Source: Akkermansiaceae bacterium
GTDB taxonomy: Bacteria > Verrucomicrobiota > Verrucomicrobiia > Verrucomicrobiales > Akkermansiaceae
Direction of reading: 5' to 3'
DNA length: 64,000 bases
Assembly: GCA_903919975.1 (NCBI GenBank)
Contig: CAIXKE010000080.1
Span: 19,002-83,001 of the forward strand
Shown: positions 8,754-17,914 of the stretch, in pieces
Position numbering within the stretch: the first letter of the stretch is position 1
Layout: each line of letters starts with the position of its first letter
Notes under the pieces: generated by a model
The model's input: the letters and a program-made list of their open reading frames with translations, nothing else
What the model was told of the DNA's origin: nothing
The model's database searches: none
Made by a program: the position numbers and the translations under genes

Positions 8754-10199
8754 TCACAATCCCGCCGGGAACGATTCGGGGGCCTCGTCGGGTTGCCAAG
8801 CGGATGTGCGTTCAAGGGGTTCCACTGCGCGGGTTAGATCGTGGTGAATCACGGCATCGAATTGGTTGGCGAGATTGGCTTCGAAGTAATGGCTTTGGCG
8901 CTCGCTTTCGGGCACATAAACGACGCCGATCGCCCGCTCCAGATGTGGTTTCTGCATGACCTCGACAGCGGAGTCGCTGCCGGTGAAGTCGAGCCAGAAA
9001 TCCGGGATGCCGACCTGATGGAAGAGTTTTTCATAACTGCCCTCAAGTCCGGGCACGACCAGTTTGCGTTCGGCCGGCAGGTGCCAACCGGAGGCGGCGG
9101 TGACGGTTCCGGTGTAGGTGGTGAATCCGATCAGTCGGCACTGGCCGGGGAATGCCTGGCGTGCCAACTGGCCGATGTTCAACTCACCGCGCCATGACAT
9201 TTCCGTCGCCCGCGCGTCGCCGATATGGGAATTGTGCGCCCATACGATCATCTTTGCGCTGCCATTTTGCGTTTGAAGATGGGCGATGAGTTTCACGAGC
9301 ATTTCCATCATGTGCTCGTCACGAAGGTTCCATGAGGAGACGTAGGAACGATACATTTTCCGGTAGTAATTCTCGGCATTTTTAACGAGAAGCGCGTTCT
9401 GCTCGGCAAAGAAATACTCATCTGCGGCGGATGCTCCATCGAGGGTGAGGTATTCGACTTCTTTGGCGCGGAGGTTGACGAGTTGTTGGATGACTTCATC
9501 GCGGCAAGTTTTTCCCTGGCCGGAACTGGCGAGTAAGCCGTAGTTCTGTGGATCGTGGCCGTAACGGTCGATGCAACCGTAGAGAGACCGCGCTTTTGCC
9601 GCTTCCGCGGGGTCTCTGGACTGGAGGTAGGCAATGACCTCGTTCATGGACTTGTGGAGGCTGTAAAGATCCAAGCCATAGAAGCCGACCTGATGATCGG
9701 AGGAATAAACGTGTTCATTGTGATCTTTCAGCCAGCCAATGAAATCCAGCACGTCGGCGTTGCGCCACATCCATGAGGGAAATCGCTCAAAACCGGCGAG
9801 GGCATCCACTGCATCGTGGTCGGTGGATTCGCCACGGACGAAACGATTGACGCGATAAGCATCCGGCCAATCGGCTTCGACGGCCAAGGCGTTGAAGTCT
9901 TTTTCGAGGATCAGGCGTTTGGTGAGTTGCGCGCGCAGATCGTAGAATTCGTGAGTGCCGTGGGAGGATTCGCCGAGCAGCACGACGCTGGCATTGCCGA
10001 TCATTTCGAGCAAACCATCGAGATCGGGGGAGGTTCCGGTGAGTGGCCGGGCGTGTTGACGGATTTTCTCAAGCTCGCTTTTATGCGGCATAAAGACCGG
10101 TTTTGCTTCCTCCAGCGTCTGGATCTGGCGGGAAGAAGGGGGCTGCCGATGGTCAACATCCGCTAGCCGGGCTGATTCTTGAATGGGGGAGGAATTCAT
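8754..10199 (-). CDS. Erythromycin esterase (EreA-like) family protein
   Basis: The protein of 481 residues belongs to the erythromycin esterase superfamily: VVLLGESSHGTHEFYDLRAQ with the conserved Glu and His, AVEADWPDAYRVNRF, FPSWMWRN and later MIVWAHNSHIGDARATEM. Clinical Ere enzymes hydrolyse macrolide lactones, but most chromosomal members have unknown substrates, and nothing here argues for antibiotic resistance. The frame is open to 10532; the first 111 residues of that reading are unlike the family, so the ATG at 10199 (MNSSPIQ) is taken, with ATG 10091 (MPHKSELEK) as an equally possible start. It stands alone, with tRNA-Lys downstream. Confidence 0.85.
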   Translation of the reverse strand: MNSSPIQESARLADVDHRQPPSSRQIQTLEEAKPVFMPHKSELEKIRQHARPLTGTSPDLDGLLEMIGNASVVLLGESSHGTHEFYDLRAQLTKRLILEKDFNALAVEADWPDAYRVNRFVRGESTDHDAVDALAGFERFPSWMWRNADVLDFIGWLKDHNEHVYSSDHQVGFYGLDLYSLHKSMNEVIAYLQSRDPAEAAKARSLYGCIDRYGHDPQNYGLLASSGQGKTCRDEVIQQLVNLRAKEVEYLTLDGASAADEYFFAEQNALLVKNAENYYRKMYRSYVSSWNLRDEHMMEMLVKLIAHLQTQNGSAKMIVWAHNSHIGDARATEMSWRGELNIGQLARQAFPGQCRLIGFTTYTGTVTAASGWHLPAERKLVVPGLEGSYEKLFHQVGIPDFWLDFTGSDSAVEVMQKPHLERAIGVVYVPESERQSHYFEANLANQFDAVIHHDLTRAVEPLERTSAWQPDEAPESFPAGL

Positions 10200-10547
10200 G
10201 GTTTCAGGTCGGATGAGAGGACCGGGGAAGTCCTCGCGGGGTATGTTTCCGGATGGATGTCCGGGTGGGACGTGAAAGCCTATATTGCCATTTGTAAGAT
10301 GCCGCCATGTGCGCCAAAGGCAAATTGAAAGATCGCTGAAGCCAGACTGATGGGGCTCTCGCGGCGGGCTCCGCGCCGATTCGGGATTGAATCCGGGAGC
10401 CGTTCCGCTTAGGTTCCCCGTATGTGCGGATTCGGACGGCTTTTGGGCCTTGCTGCCGAGCGCTCGAATCCACTCATCATCAGCGACGCGGCCATCTGCG
10501 CTGTGCAAACTTTTCCGCTGCGCGGTTAACATCTAACTTCAATCATC
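10200..10547. other. Intergenic region, nothing recognised
   Basis: About 350 bases separate the divergent esterase-like and ACT-domain genes. I see no RNA gene, strong hairpin or repeat in it. It must contain the two promoters, but I cannot place them with confidence. Confidence 0.5.
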
Positions 10548-11024
10548 ATGGAACCCGAAACTGAATTGGAAACCGACACTCTCGTCGATCACAGCGCGCC
10601 CGTACGCCAATTTTCCGTCATGCTGCCAAACCGGGTCGGCGCGCTCGCGGCGTTGGTGAAAATGCTGCGGGCTTCATCGATTGAAGTCATCGGGCTCAGC
10701 GTGCAGGACTCGCGCGATGCGACAGTCGCCCGCCTGGTCGTTTCCGATCCCGATACCACCGAGCAGATCTTCATGGAAAAAGGCATTCCGCACACCTCCT
10801 GCGAGCTCATTGTTGTGGCTCTGCGTGAGGCTGGCCCCGGCCTGCTGCAATGCCTCGATACCTTGATGATCGCGGAAACCAACATCGACTTTGCGTATGC
10901 CTTACTTCCCAACCCGAACGGGCAATCGATGCTGGCAATGCACGTGGAAGACTATGAATTCGCCGTCGCCATCCTACACCAAAGCGGATTCCGCTTGATG
11001 TATCAGGACGACCTCAGTCGTTGA
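10548..11024 (+). CDS. ACT-domain protein
   Basis: The 158-residue protein consists of about twenty acidic residues followed by two ACT-like units (roughly 20-85 and 95-155). The first shows the typical start VRQFSVMLPNRVGALAALVKML with the NRVGAL ligand-loop pattern. ACT domains bind amino acids and regulate metabolic enzymes. No catalytic domain is attached and no amino-acid gene is adjacent, so the ligand and partner are unknown. It converges with rhlE, with an 8-base gap between the stop codons. Confidence 0.8.
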   Translation: MEPETELETDTLVDHSAPVRQFSVMLPNRVGALAALVKMLRASSIEVIGLSVQDSRDATVARLVVSDPDTTEQIFMEKGIPHTSCELIVVALREAGPGLLQCLDTLMIAETNIDFAYALLPNPNGQSMLAMHVEDYEFAVAILHQSGFRLMYQDDLSR

Positions 11025-11032
11025 TTCTCGGA

Positions 11033-12334
11033 TTATTTCGGGCGCCGATGGTTGGTGGATTTTTTCGGCGGCCGAGGAGCGGGTGTGGATTTGGGGTTGG
11101 GGCTTGGTTTGGTGGATTTTTTCGCATCCATTTCGCGGGTGCGTTTCCGCCAATCGCGGCGCGGTGGGGTGACGCCGGGGATGTATGGAGGGATGGGAGC
11201 GTTGTAGTTGAAGCCTTTGAGGCGCTTGCGCTGGAGGCGTTGGATGATGGTGAGCTCGAGGATGCCTAGCAGGTTTAAGTCTTCTTCGGGCACAAAGCTG
11301 ATCGCTTCGCCCTGAGCTTCCGCCCGGCCGGTGCGGCCGATGCGATGGATGTAATCCTCGGGATTGACGGGAAAATCATAGTTGATGACATGCGAGACGC
11401 CATCGATGTCGATGCCGCGTGCCACGATGTCGGTGGCGACGAGGACTTGGGCTTTTCCATCTTTGAAATCCTGAAGTGCTTGGAGACGTTGTTCTTGTGA
11501 GCGGCTCGAGTGGAGCTTGGCGACTTTGACTTGGGCTGCTTTGAGGAATTCCGTTAGGCGGTTCGCGCCATCTTTCATGCGGGCGAAGACGAGGACTTTT
11601 TTAAAGTCGGGTTGTTTGAGCAATTCCAGCAAGAGCGCGCTTTTCAAATGGGCGGGCACTTCGTAAACGCACTGGGCGACGGTGTCCGCCGGGTTAGAGC
11701 GTTTGCCGATTTGGACCATTTTCGGTTGGTATTGGAACCGTCGGGCGAGCGACTCGACTTCTTTGGGAAAGGTCGCGGAAAGCATCAGGGTTTGCCGGCG
11801 TTTTGGCAGGATCGCGGCGATTTTCTCGATGTCTGGAAGGAAACCCATGTGAAGCATGCGATCCGCTTCATCGAGCACGAGCATTTCCAACGCGCTGAAA
11901 TCGATTTGCTGGCGGCCGATGAGATCGAGCAAACGTCCGGGCGTGGCGACGATGATATGGACGCCTTTGCGCAGCACTTTGATTTGCGCGTCTTCCTCAA
12001 CGCCGCCGAAGATGGCGGCGACGCGGATCGGGAGGCTTTTCCCGTAGGTCCGAATATTTTCCATGATCTGCACGGCGAGTTCGCGGGTGGGCGCGAGAAT
12101 CAGCACTTTCATGCGGCGCGTTTGGTCCGGGCGATGCGCCAACATGAGACGGTGAAGGATCGGCAACACAAAGGCTGCGGTCTTGCCGGTGCCGGTCTGG
12201 GCGATGGCGATTAGGTCGTGCCCTTGCAGCACTTTGGGGATGGCGGCCGCCTGCACGGGTGTCGGGCGGGTGTAACCTGCTTTGTGAATGGCTCCGAGGA
12301 TCCCTGGATCAAGTCCGAATTTGCTGAACGGCAT
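11033..12334 (-). CDS. rhlE: DEAD-box RNA helicase, RhlE-like
   Basis: The 433-residue helicase shows the motifs in order: the Q motif region with TRPTPVQAAAIP, motif I AQTGTGKT (45-52), PTRELA (82-87), TPGRL (131-135), DEAD (155-158), SAT (186-188), ARGID and HRIGRTGR near residue 328. The core fits RhlE, which remodels RNA in ribosome assembly and mRNA decay. The last 50 residues are a disordered Lys-Pro-Arg tail, as is usual for RNA-binding extensions in this group. It starts at the first ATG, MPFSKFGLDPG, which places the Q-motif Phe correctly. Confidence 0.94.
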   Translation of the reverse strand: MPFSKFGLDPGILGAIHKAGYTRPTPVQAAAIPKVLQGHDLIAIAQTGTGKTAAFVLPILHRLMLAHRPDQTRRMKVLILAPTRELAVQIMENIRTYGKSLPIRVAAIFGGVEEDAQIKVLRKGVHIIVATPGRLLDLIGRQQIDFSALEMLVLDEADRMLHMGFLPDIEKIAAILPKRRQTLMLSATFPKEVESLARRFQYQPKMVQIGKRSNPADTVAQCVYEVPAHLKSALLLELLKQPDFKKVLVFARMKDGANRLTEFLKAAQVKVAKLHSSRSQEQRLQALQDFKDGKAQVLVATDIVARGIDIDGVSHVINYDFPVNPEDYIHRIGRTGRAEAQGEAISFVPEEDLNLLGILELTIIQRLQRKRLKGFNYNAPIPPYIPGVTPPRRDWRKRTREMDAKKSTKPSPNPKSTPAPRPPKKSTNHRRPK

Positions 12335-12388
12335 GCGCAGATACTAGGCCGACCGGAGCGGCGGAGGCACGGATTAAAAATAAAGAGC

Positions 12389-12403
12389 GGACGGATTCCG
12401 TCC
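12389..12403. repeat. Short REP-like palindrome
   Basis: GGACGG-ATT-CCGTCC is a perfect 6-bp stem (7 if the loop is closed to one base) upstream of rhlE, in a 200-bp gap that otherwise shows nothing. It may be a REP-type unit. A single copy is weak evidence. Confidence 0.4.
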
Positions 12404-12537
12404 CTTGGGTGTTTATGACCGGGTCTTGCTTTTCAGCGGGGGTAGAACTCGCCGATGAGTTTGCGGCCGGTACAGCCCCTAAGCCCAAGAGGCAGGAACC
12501 AATGAACCGGACTTCCGACAGAACTTCCGTCGCTATT

Positions 12538-13563
12538 TTACTCGGCAGGGGTGCCCTTGGGCTGTGTCGGCGTGATCGGGGTGTCCCAGCCGGCGAGGTC
12601 GGAGGGTTTGACCTTTTTCGCGTGGCCGCCGAAGGCGAAGGTGTTCGGCTGATAGGGGCCGACGAAGGAGATATTGAGGTCGGGCTTGATTTCCTTTTCC
12701 ATGCCCGCAGCCCAGAGGATGCCGTTGATGAGGAGGCGGCGGTAATTGTCGTCCAGGATGTCCTCGGAGGCTCCTTGGGTGCTATGGAAAACGCGGTGCT
12801 TGCTGCCGTCCTTGGCGGCGTATTGGCGCGTCCAGGTCGAGGGCATCGGCGGCTTGGTCGTGTCCGGCTCGGCGGTGGGATCCATCGAAACGAGCGGCTG
12901 GGAATTGGTGAGCACGGTGAAGTCCGGGCCAGGCTTGCCGACGTAGGCGCCGGCGTGGCAGAAGAGAACCTCGCTCACTCCCGTTAGAATGACATTGCCG
13001 CGCTGATCCGGGAGGGTCTGGATGCGGGTTCCTTGCTTGTGATTGGCTCCGTAGTGGCCGACCCAGGTGTTGCCGAGAACTTGGTGGCCGAAGCCGTTTT
13101 CGTAGCCGGCGACCTTCGACTTGAAGTCGTATTTCGCGTATTTTGAGTTGGCCGGAATCTTGAAGGCGTGAGACGCGGTGCGCAGGCCAACGATCGGGCC
13201 GCCACGCTCGAGGTAGGCGTCCACGTGGGCCATTTGCTCGTCGGGCAGATTGAGAAAGCGGGTGAAAATGACGAACAGGTCCGCCTTGTCGAGAGCTTCG
13301 AGTCCGGAAACCTTCGACGAGCCGGCCTCGATGAAGCCGTCCTTGTCCACCCCGAAGACCACAGTGCATTTGAAGCCATGATGCTTGGCAAGGATGCGCG
13401 CAAGGGCGGGGCAGGTTTCCTCACAGCGGTATTCATGGTCGCTGGCAAGGAAGACGATGTGTTTGCCCAATCCGGGGCCAGCATCGCCCTGATAGACAAT
13501 GGAGGAGGCCTGGATAGGTGCGGCGGCGAATACGGAGGCGGCGAGCATGCGGAGAGCTTTCAT
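12538..13563 (-). CDS. Exported ThuA-like domain protein
   Basis: The 341-residue protein starts with a short signal peptide (MKALRMLAASVFAAAPIQAS) and continues with a ThuA-like, class I glutamine-amidotransferase-fold domain: KHIVFLASDHEYRCEET, then GPIVGLRTASHAF and later a VFHSTQGA segment. ThuA-like proteins occur in PVC bacteria next to PVC-type cytochromes and oxidoreductases and are thought to act on sugars, but the reaction is not established. It lies 20 bases downstream of the SGNH-cytochrome gene on the same strand, so the two are almost certainly one transcript and both products are exported. Confidence 0.88.
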   Translation of the reverse strand: MKALRMLAASVFAAAPIQASSIVYQGDAGPGLGKHIVFLASDHEYRCEETCPALARILAKHHGFKCTVVFGVDKDGFIEAGSSKVSGLEALDKADLFVIFTRFLNLPDEQMAHVDAYLERGGPIVGLRTASHAFKIPANSKYAKYDFKSKVAGYENGFGHQVLGNTWVGHYGANHKQGTRIQTLPDQRGNVILTGVSEVLFCHAGAYVGKPGPDFTVLTNSQPLVSMDPTAEPDTTKPPMPSTWTRQYAAKDGSKHRVFHSTQGASEDILDDNYRRLLINGILWAAGMEKEIKPDLNISFVGPYQPNTFAFGGHAKKVKPSDLAGWDTPITPTQPKGTPAE

Positions 13564-13583
13564 GGTGGTTTTTTTGGGATGAG

Positions 13584-16538
13584 TTATTCCAGCGGGTGCT
13601 CTTTGAGCAGTTCCTCGGGTTTCCAGAAGATCGAGCGATCCTTGGTGGCGGCGCGGACTTTTTTCACCGTCTCCGGGAGGACCGGGGCGGCTTTGTTGCC
13701 CCAGGAATTTCTAACGTAGGTCAGAACTGCCGCCATCTCGGCGTCGCCTAACAGCGACTCGAACGCTGTCATCGGCGGCACGCCTTTTTCGGGGTCGTAA
13801 ACCTTGCCGTTCACCTCGATCTTGCCATGGAGGCCATGGAGGGCGATTTTGATGAGGCGCTCCTCGCTGCCGGTGACCCACGGGCTGTCGGCCAGCGGCG
13901 GAAAGGCAGGGTTCAGGCCTTTGCCGTCGGGCTGGTGGCAGGTCGCGCAGTGGGCTTCCCGATGGTAAACTTGGCCGCCGGTTCTGTAAGCCTTGGCGGC
14001 TTCACCTGATAGATGTTTGGGCGCCTTGATCTTGATCTTCTCTTCGGTGTCCGCGATCTGGGTCTGCGTCGTTCCCTTCGTCGTCGGGTCGGCCGGGCCC
14101 CAGAATTGTTTTACCGTGGCGGCGGCGATCCTGGCATGCGGTTCGGGCGATTCCAGCAAGGCGGTGAGCAAGGCTTGGTCGCGCACGTTGTGCCGCTGGA
14201 ACCACCACAGCGCTTCTAACAAACAATGGGCGTCTGCGGCTTTCTTGGGATCGAAAGGTTTCATCCATTCACGCAGTGCGGTCTGGACTTCGTCCGGGTT
14301 GCGCTCGTCCAGTTCGGTCCGGGCCCGTTCGCGCACGCCATCGACCGGGTGTTTGAGCACCTCGAGCAACGCGGCGATCGGTTGGCCGTCGATGGCGACC
14401 GCAGCCTGAAGCGGGCGGTCTTTGTGGATCATCCGATAGATCCGGCCGTGCTTCTTGTCGCGCTGGGGGTCGCGGATGTTGTGCTGCATGTGGCCGATGA
14501 TGACATTTTGCCAATCGGCGACGTAGAGTGCGCCGTCGGATCCGAATTCTGCGTCGGCAGGGCGAAAGTTCTTGTCGTCGCTGCGGAAGAAATCGGGGGT
14601 GGGCTCGCCCCAGACTTCGCCCTGTTTGAATGTCTGTTTGCCGGTGGTGTGGCCATCCCGCTTGAGGTCGTAGCGTTTGAGCCCGAGGTATCCGATCGCA
14701 TTGCAGATCAGGAATTGCTGTTGGAGTTCATCGGGAAAGTTCGTGCTGGAGATGATGGCGTTGGCGGGCACCGGTCTCACCTCCTTGTTCAGCAAGGGAA
14801 ACATCTTGAAGCCGTTTCCATCGGGTCGCACCTGATAGGCCCGGCCACCGGTGCCGTCGGTGGCAAAGAGGTAGCCCCATCGGTCGAAAGTGGTGCCGTG
14901 GGGATTGGGGCTGTTCCCCGCGATGAACGAGATGGTGTGGCGCAGCGGATCGAAGCGATACATGCCGGATGCGGTCGAGGCCAGCGAGGGTCCCCATGGA
15001 TGCTCGTAGTTGTGCTGGAGGAAAATACCGCTCTGCCAGTATAGGCCGCCGTCGGGGCCGATGATGAAATTGTTCGCCGCGTGGTGGGTATCGGCCGATC
15101 CGGTGGCTTGGAGCAGCACGATGCGGAGGTCCGCCTTGTCGTCGCCATCGGTGTCCTTGAGGAAAAGGATATCGGGCTGGGAAGCCACAATCACGCCGCC
15201 GCCCCAGAAGGCGAAGCCTAGAGGATTGTGGACCTTGGCGAACTCGATCGCCTTGTCCGCGACGCCGTCACGATTCTCGTCGGGCAGGATGAGCAGGCTG
15301 TCGGTCATTTCCTTGAGCGGTTCCCATTTCGGATAGGTGCTCCAGCAGGCGGCCCATAGGCGGCCCTTGGTATCGACCTGCATCTGCACCGGGTTGGCCA
15401 GCGCGGGGAACATCGCCTCGTCGGCGAAGAGGTTGACCGCAAAGCCCTCGGGCACGTGGATTTTGGCGAGGCTCTCTTTGCCGCACAAATAGGATGAGTC
15501 TCCCTCTTTCGCTGCACTGGAACTCTTGCTTCCACCGCCGACGTTTGAGACCACTTCGAGCGGTTTGGGGACGTTCGAATCATCCACCTTGAGGTTCCGT
15601 CCCTGGGCCACGGCATGGATTTTCGCGTCGCGGTTGACGGTCATCACGTCGAGCATTGACAGTTCGTGGACGAGCACTGCCTGGTTCGTCTGGCCGGCGA
15701 CAAAGCGGAGCCCGGCACGGCTGCCCCAGATGTCGTTTTCGTCGGTGGCGCGGTAGCGGTTGTGCCAGTGCCAGTCTTTGTCGAGGACGGCTTGGCGAAG
15801 CAGCTCCATGGCGGGCGATGAGGCAACGGATTTGCCGGTGATGGCCGCGGCGATCACTTCGCCGAGCTGGCGGTTGCCCTCGGGCAGCGGGTGCACGCCG
15901 TTGAGGGTGAGCGGCGTTTTTGCCTTCGCATAGAGGGCTTGTGAGGAGGTGAAGAGATCGACGAACGCGGTGCCCTTTTCGGCTGCGACCTGCTTGATGG
16001 CGTTGGTGTAAAGGGCGAGGTTGGCGTTGTTTGCCTTGCCGTCGGGCAAGAGCGGGTCGCCAAGGTTCTCGTGGGAGATGGGCGAGAATAGGATGATTCG
16101 CGGGGGCGATTCGCCGTTGAACTTCGCGCTGCGGTATTTATCCACCATGGCGCTCAGGTCGTTCTTGAACTGCACGAGCTTCGCCTCGCCACCGTATGAC
16201 TCGTTATAGCCGAAAAAGACGAAGATGGCGTCCGCCTTGCATTGGGCCACGTAATCCTCGGGTGAGGGCACTCCCTTGCTGCGGGGGCGGGAGGTTACCG
16301 TGTCGCCAGCGACCGCGAGGTTGCGGAATGAGAGGTTTTTGCCCGCCATCTGGCTTTGAATCAGCGCCTCCATCCAGCCGTCATGCTGCATGCGGTCCGC
16401 CAGACCGTTGCCGATGAGACACACCACATCGTCCTTCTGGAGAGGCAATTGTGCCGAGGCGGTGAGTGGTGTCGCAAGGGCAAGCACAAGACCCATTCGA
16501 CGGAAATTATGCAGGCACAAGCGGGGGCGGCAATTCAT
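13584..16538 (-). CDS. Exported SGNH hydrolase fused to PVC-type heme-binding dehydrogenase
   Basis: This 984-residue exported protein has a signal peptide, then an SGNH/GDSL-type domain (about 30-240; VVCLIGNGLADRMQ, FRNLAVAGDT, FFGYNESYGG), a beta-propeller of the PVC membrane-bound dehydrogenase type (about 340-720; LFADEAMFPALANPVQM, PHGTTFDRWGYLFATDG), a HEAT-like helical stretch, and a C-terminal cytochrome domain with one CATCH heme motif near residue 865. The family name is PVC-type heme-binding CxxCH protein. Such proteins are proposed to oxidise sugars or deacylated sugars in the periplasm, but substrates are unproven. It is the first gene of a two-gene operon with the ThuA-like gene. 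Confidence 0.9.
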   Translation of the reverse strand: MNCRPRLCLHNFRRMGLVLALATPLTASAQLPLQKDDVVCLIGNGLADRMQHDGWMEALIQSQMAGKNLSFRNLAVAGDTVTSRPRSKGVPSPEDYVAQCKADAIFVFFGYNESYGGEAKLVQFKNDLSAMVDKYRSAKFNGESPPRIILFSPISHENLGDPLLPDGKANNANLALYTNAIKQVAAEKGTAFVDLFTSSQALYAKAKTPLTLNGVHPLPEGNRQLGEVIAAAITGKSVASSPAMELLRQAVLDKDWHWHNRYRATDENDIWGSRAGLRFVAGQTNQAVLVHELSMLDVMTVNRDAKIHAVAQGRNLKVDDSNVPKPLEVVSNVGGGSKSSSAAKEGDSSYLCGKESLAKIHVPEGFAVNLFADEAMFPALANPVQMQVDTKGRLWAACWSTYPKWEPLKEMTDSLLILPDENRDGVADKAIEFAKVHNPLGFAFWGGGVIVASQPDILFLKDTDGDDKADLRIVLLQATGSADTHHAANNFIIGPDGGLYWQSGIFLQHNYEHPWGPSLASTASGMYRFDPLRHTISFIAGNSPNPHGTTFDRWGYLFATDGTGGRAYQVRPDGNGFKMFPLLNKEVRPVPANAIISSTNFPDELQQQFLICNAIGYLGLKRYDLKRDGHTTGKQTFKQGEVWGEPTPDFFRSDDKNFRPADAEFGSDGALYVADWQNVIIGHMQHNIRDPQRDKKHGRIYRMIHKDRPLQAAVAIDGQPIAALLEVLKHPVDGVRERARTELDERNPDEVQTALREWMKPFDPKKAADAHCLLEALWWFQRHNVRDQALLTALLESPEPHARIAAATVKQFWGPADPTTKGTTQTQIADTEEKIKIKAPKHLSGEAAKAYRTGGQVYHREAHCATCHQPDGKGLNPAFPPLADSPWVTGSEERLIKIALHGLHGKIEVNGKVYDPEKGVPPMTAFESLLGDAEMAAVLTYVRNSWGNKAAPVLPETVKKVRAATKDRSIFWKPEELLKEHPLE

Positions 16539-16578
16539 GGAGCAATGAAACGTGGATGAGTGGGTGGGTGTTACAAAA

Positions 16579-16612
16579 AAAGCAGGCTTTTCGATATATT
16601 AAAACCTGCTTT
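16579..16612. repeat. AT-flanked hairpin upstream of the SGNH-cytochrome gene
   Basis: AAAGCAGG-C-TTTT, a loop of about nine bases and AAAACCTGCTTT form a stem of roughly twelve pairs with one bulge. It lies 40 bases upstream of the divergent minus-strand gene. It could be a terminator left from a lost gene, an operator, or an IS end. No neighbour decides between them. Confidence 0.5.
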
Positions 16613-16779
16613 GCGAAACCTCCGCTCGACCTTCACCACTAAAAGCAAATTTCCAGCTTCAATCGGGCGGATTATATAGCGCGGAAACCCGGCGGTGAAG
16701 ATGCGAAAGAGTCGCTTGATTCACGTGCTTCACCATATCGGCGCTTGTTAACGAGCTCCGAACCGGATAGGTGCCGATC

Positions 16780-17611
16780 ATGTATATGAGTAGAAATTTC
16801 GTTATGGTGGGCCTGATGCTCGCAGGTTTTGGAGTCCCTCTTCTTGCCCAGACTCCGGAAGTCATTCCCCCGGCCTTTGAGAAGCCAGTGGAAATGGCAG
16901 GGTAGACTGGGGAAAATGAAGATGATTCGGGCCAAGACGCCTTTGATACGAGCGCCCCGAAGCAGGTGCAAGTCCAGGTGGAGTTTGTGGAAATGTAACA
17001 CGAGGCGCTGACCAAGCTCCTGTTCATGGCCAAGCCCGGCAGCGCCAACACCGGCAAGCTCCGCCAACAAGTCCAAGACATGCTCGCCAAAAACGAGGCG
17101 AGGGTGCTGAAAACCCAGATTGCTTGCGCCGGAAGCGGGCAAAAGGCGGCTGCCGAGTCGATTCGTGAAACCATCTATCAGACAGAGTATACGCCACCTG
17201 TCTTGCCGAGCGCGGAGACGGGGAAAAACAACACTGGGGAAACCATCATTCCCGGCAATCCAACCGCGTTTGAAACCCGCAAGGTGGGCAGCACGCTTGA
17301 AATCGAACCGACCATAGGAGCGGACAACGTTAACATCGATCTACGCTTCGTTCCTGAACTTATCTGGCACACTGGATACACCGTCTGGCACGAGGGAAAG
17401 GACAAGGCGGGTAATTCAGTCAAAACTAAAATACCAAACTTCTACCCCCTCTGCCTCCATACTGCGCTCACCTGCAAAGACGGCCAATACGGGCTAGCGG
17501 GCATTCTTTCCACGAAGGACTCCAAGGGGGAAATCGATATGACCCGCAAGGTGATGATTCATGAAATGTGACATCCTCATCGTAAGACGAAAACCCCGAA
17601 TTTTCTGCTAG
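16780..17611 (+). pseudogene. Exported verrucomicrobial protein gene with two in-frame stops and a 3' frameshift
   Basis: From ATG 16780 one frame gives a clear signal peptide (ending PLLAQ) and runs to TGA 17569, interrupted by TAG at 16903-16905 and TAA at 16996-16998. Sequence on both sides of each stop is protein-like: QVQVEFVEM precedes the TAA, and HEALTKLLFMAKP follows it. The later part (TAFETRKVGSTLEIEPTIGA, VNIDLRFVPELIWHTG, KVMIHEM) resembles secretin-like exported proteins I associate with Verrucomicrobia. After HEM the sense continues in the next frame as CDILIVRR up to TAG 17609. Three separate lesions make this a dead gene. The family function is unknown to me. Confidence 0.75.
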
Positions 17612-17914
17612 TTTTTGGATTTTTTGCTGGTTTCTCGCAAGCCGGTATCGTCACTCTGCCGCACCCCGACGAAAAGTCTGATGCGTTGGTCGATGGATCA
17701 TCTGGCCCCTCCAAACAGCCTCTACAATCCCGCCTTGAAAAACCCGCTGTTCCAGCATGTGGCACAAGTGCTGTTTTTCCATCACCGCGGACTATTCTGC
17801 GCCGAGGCATGGAAAGAAATTCCACAGATCCGCATGATTCCATCAAGGCTAAGCCCGTAGATCATTTCAAGATGATGCATCACAGCAAGACCGGCTTTCT
17901 ATAAATTTCAAGCG
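17612..17914. other. Intergenic stretch between a pseudogene and the esterase, no gene supported
   Basis: About 300 bases. One plus-strand frame stays open to TAA 17902 and begins with a hydrophobic run (FLLVFGFFAGFSQAG), like a signal peptide, but has no plausible start codon and no recognisable domain. I regard it as debris of the surrounding decayed region. Confidence 0.35.

Noticed and set aside
13168..15044. Several plus-strand frames of 130-270 residues opposite the ThuA and SGNH-cytochrome genes
   Set aside because: They lie fully antisense to well-supported genes and read as shadow peptides with no domain.
16720..16735. A parS-like site around TTCACGTG
   Set aside because: Only the inner part resembles the parS core, and the outer bases do not form the expected palindrome.
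16903..16998. Stop-codon readthrough or selenocysteine/pyrrolysine recoding in the exported protein gene
   Set aside because: The two stops are different (TAG and TAA), no UGA/SECIS or matching tRNA is visible, and a frameshift follows at the 3' end, so plain decay explains it better.
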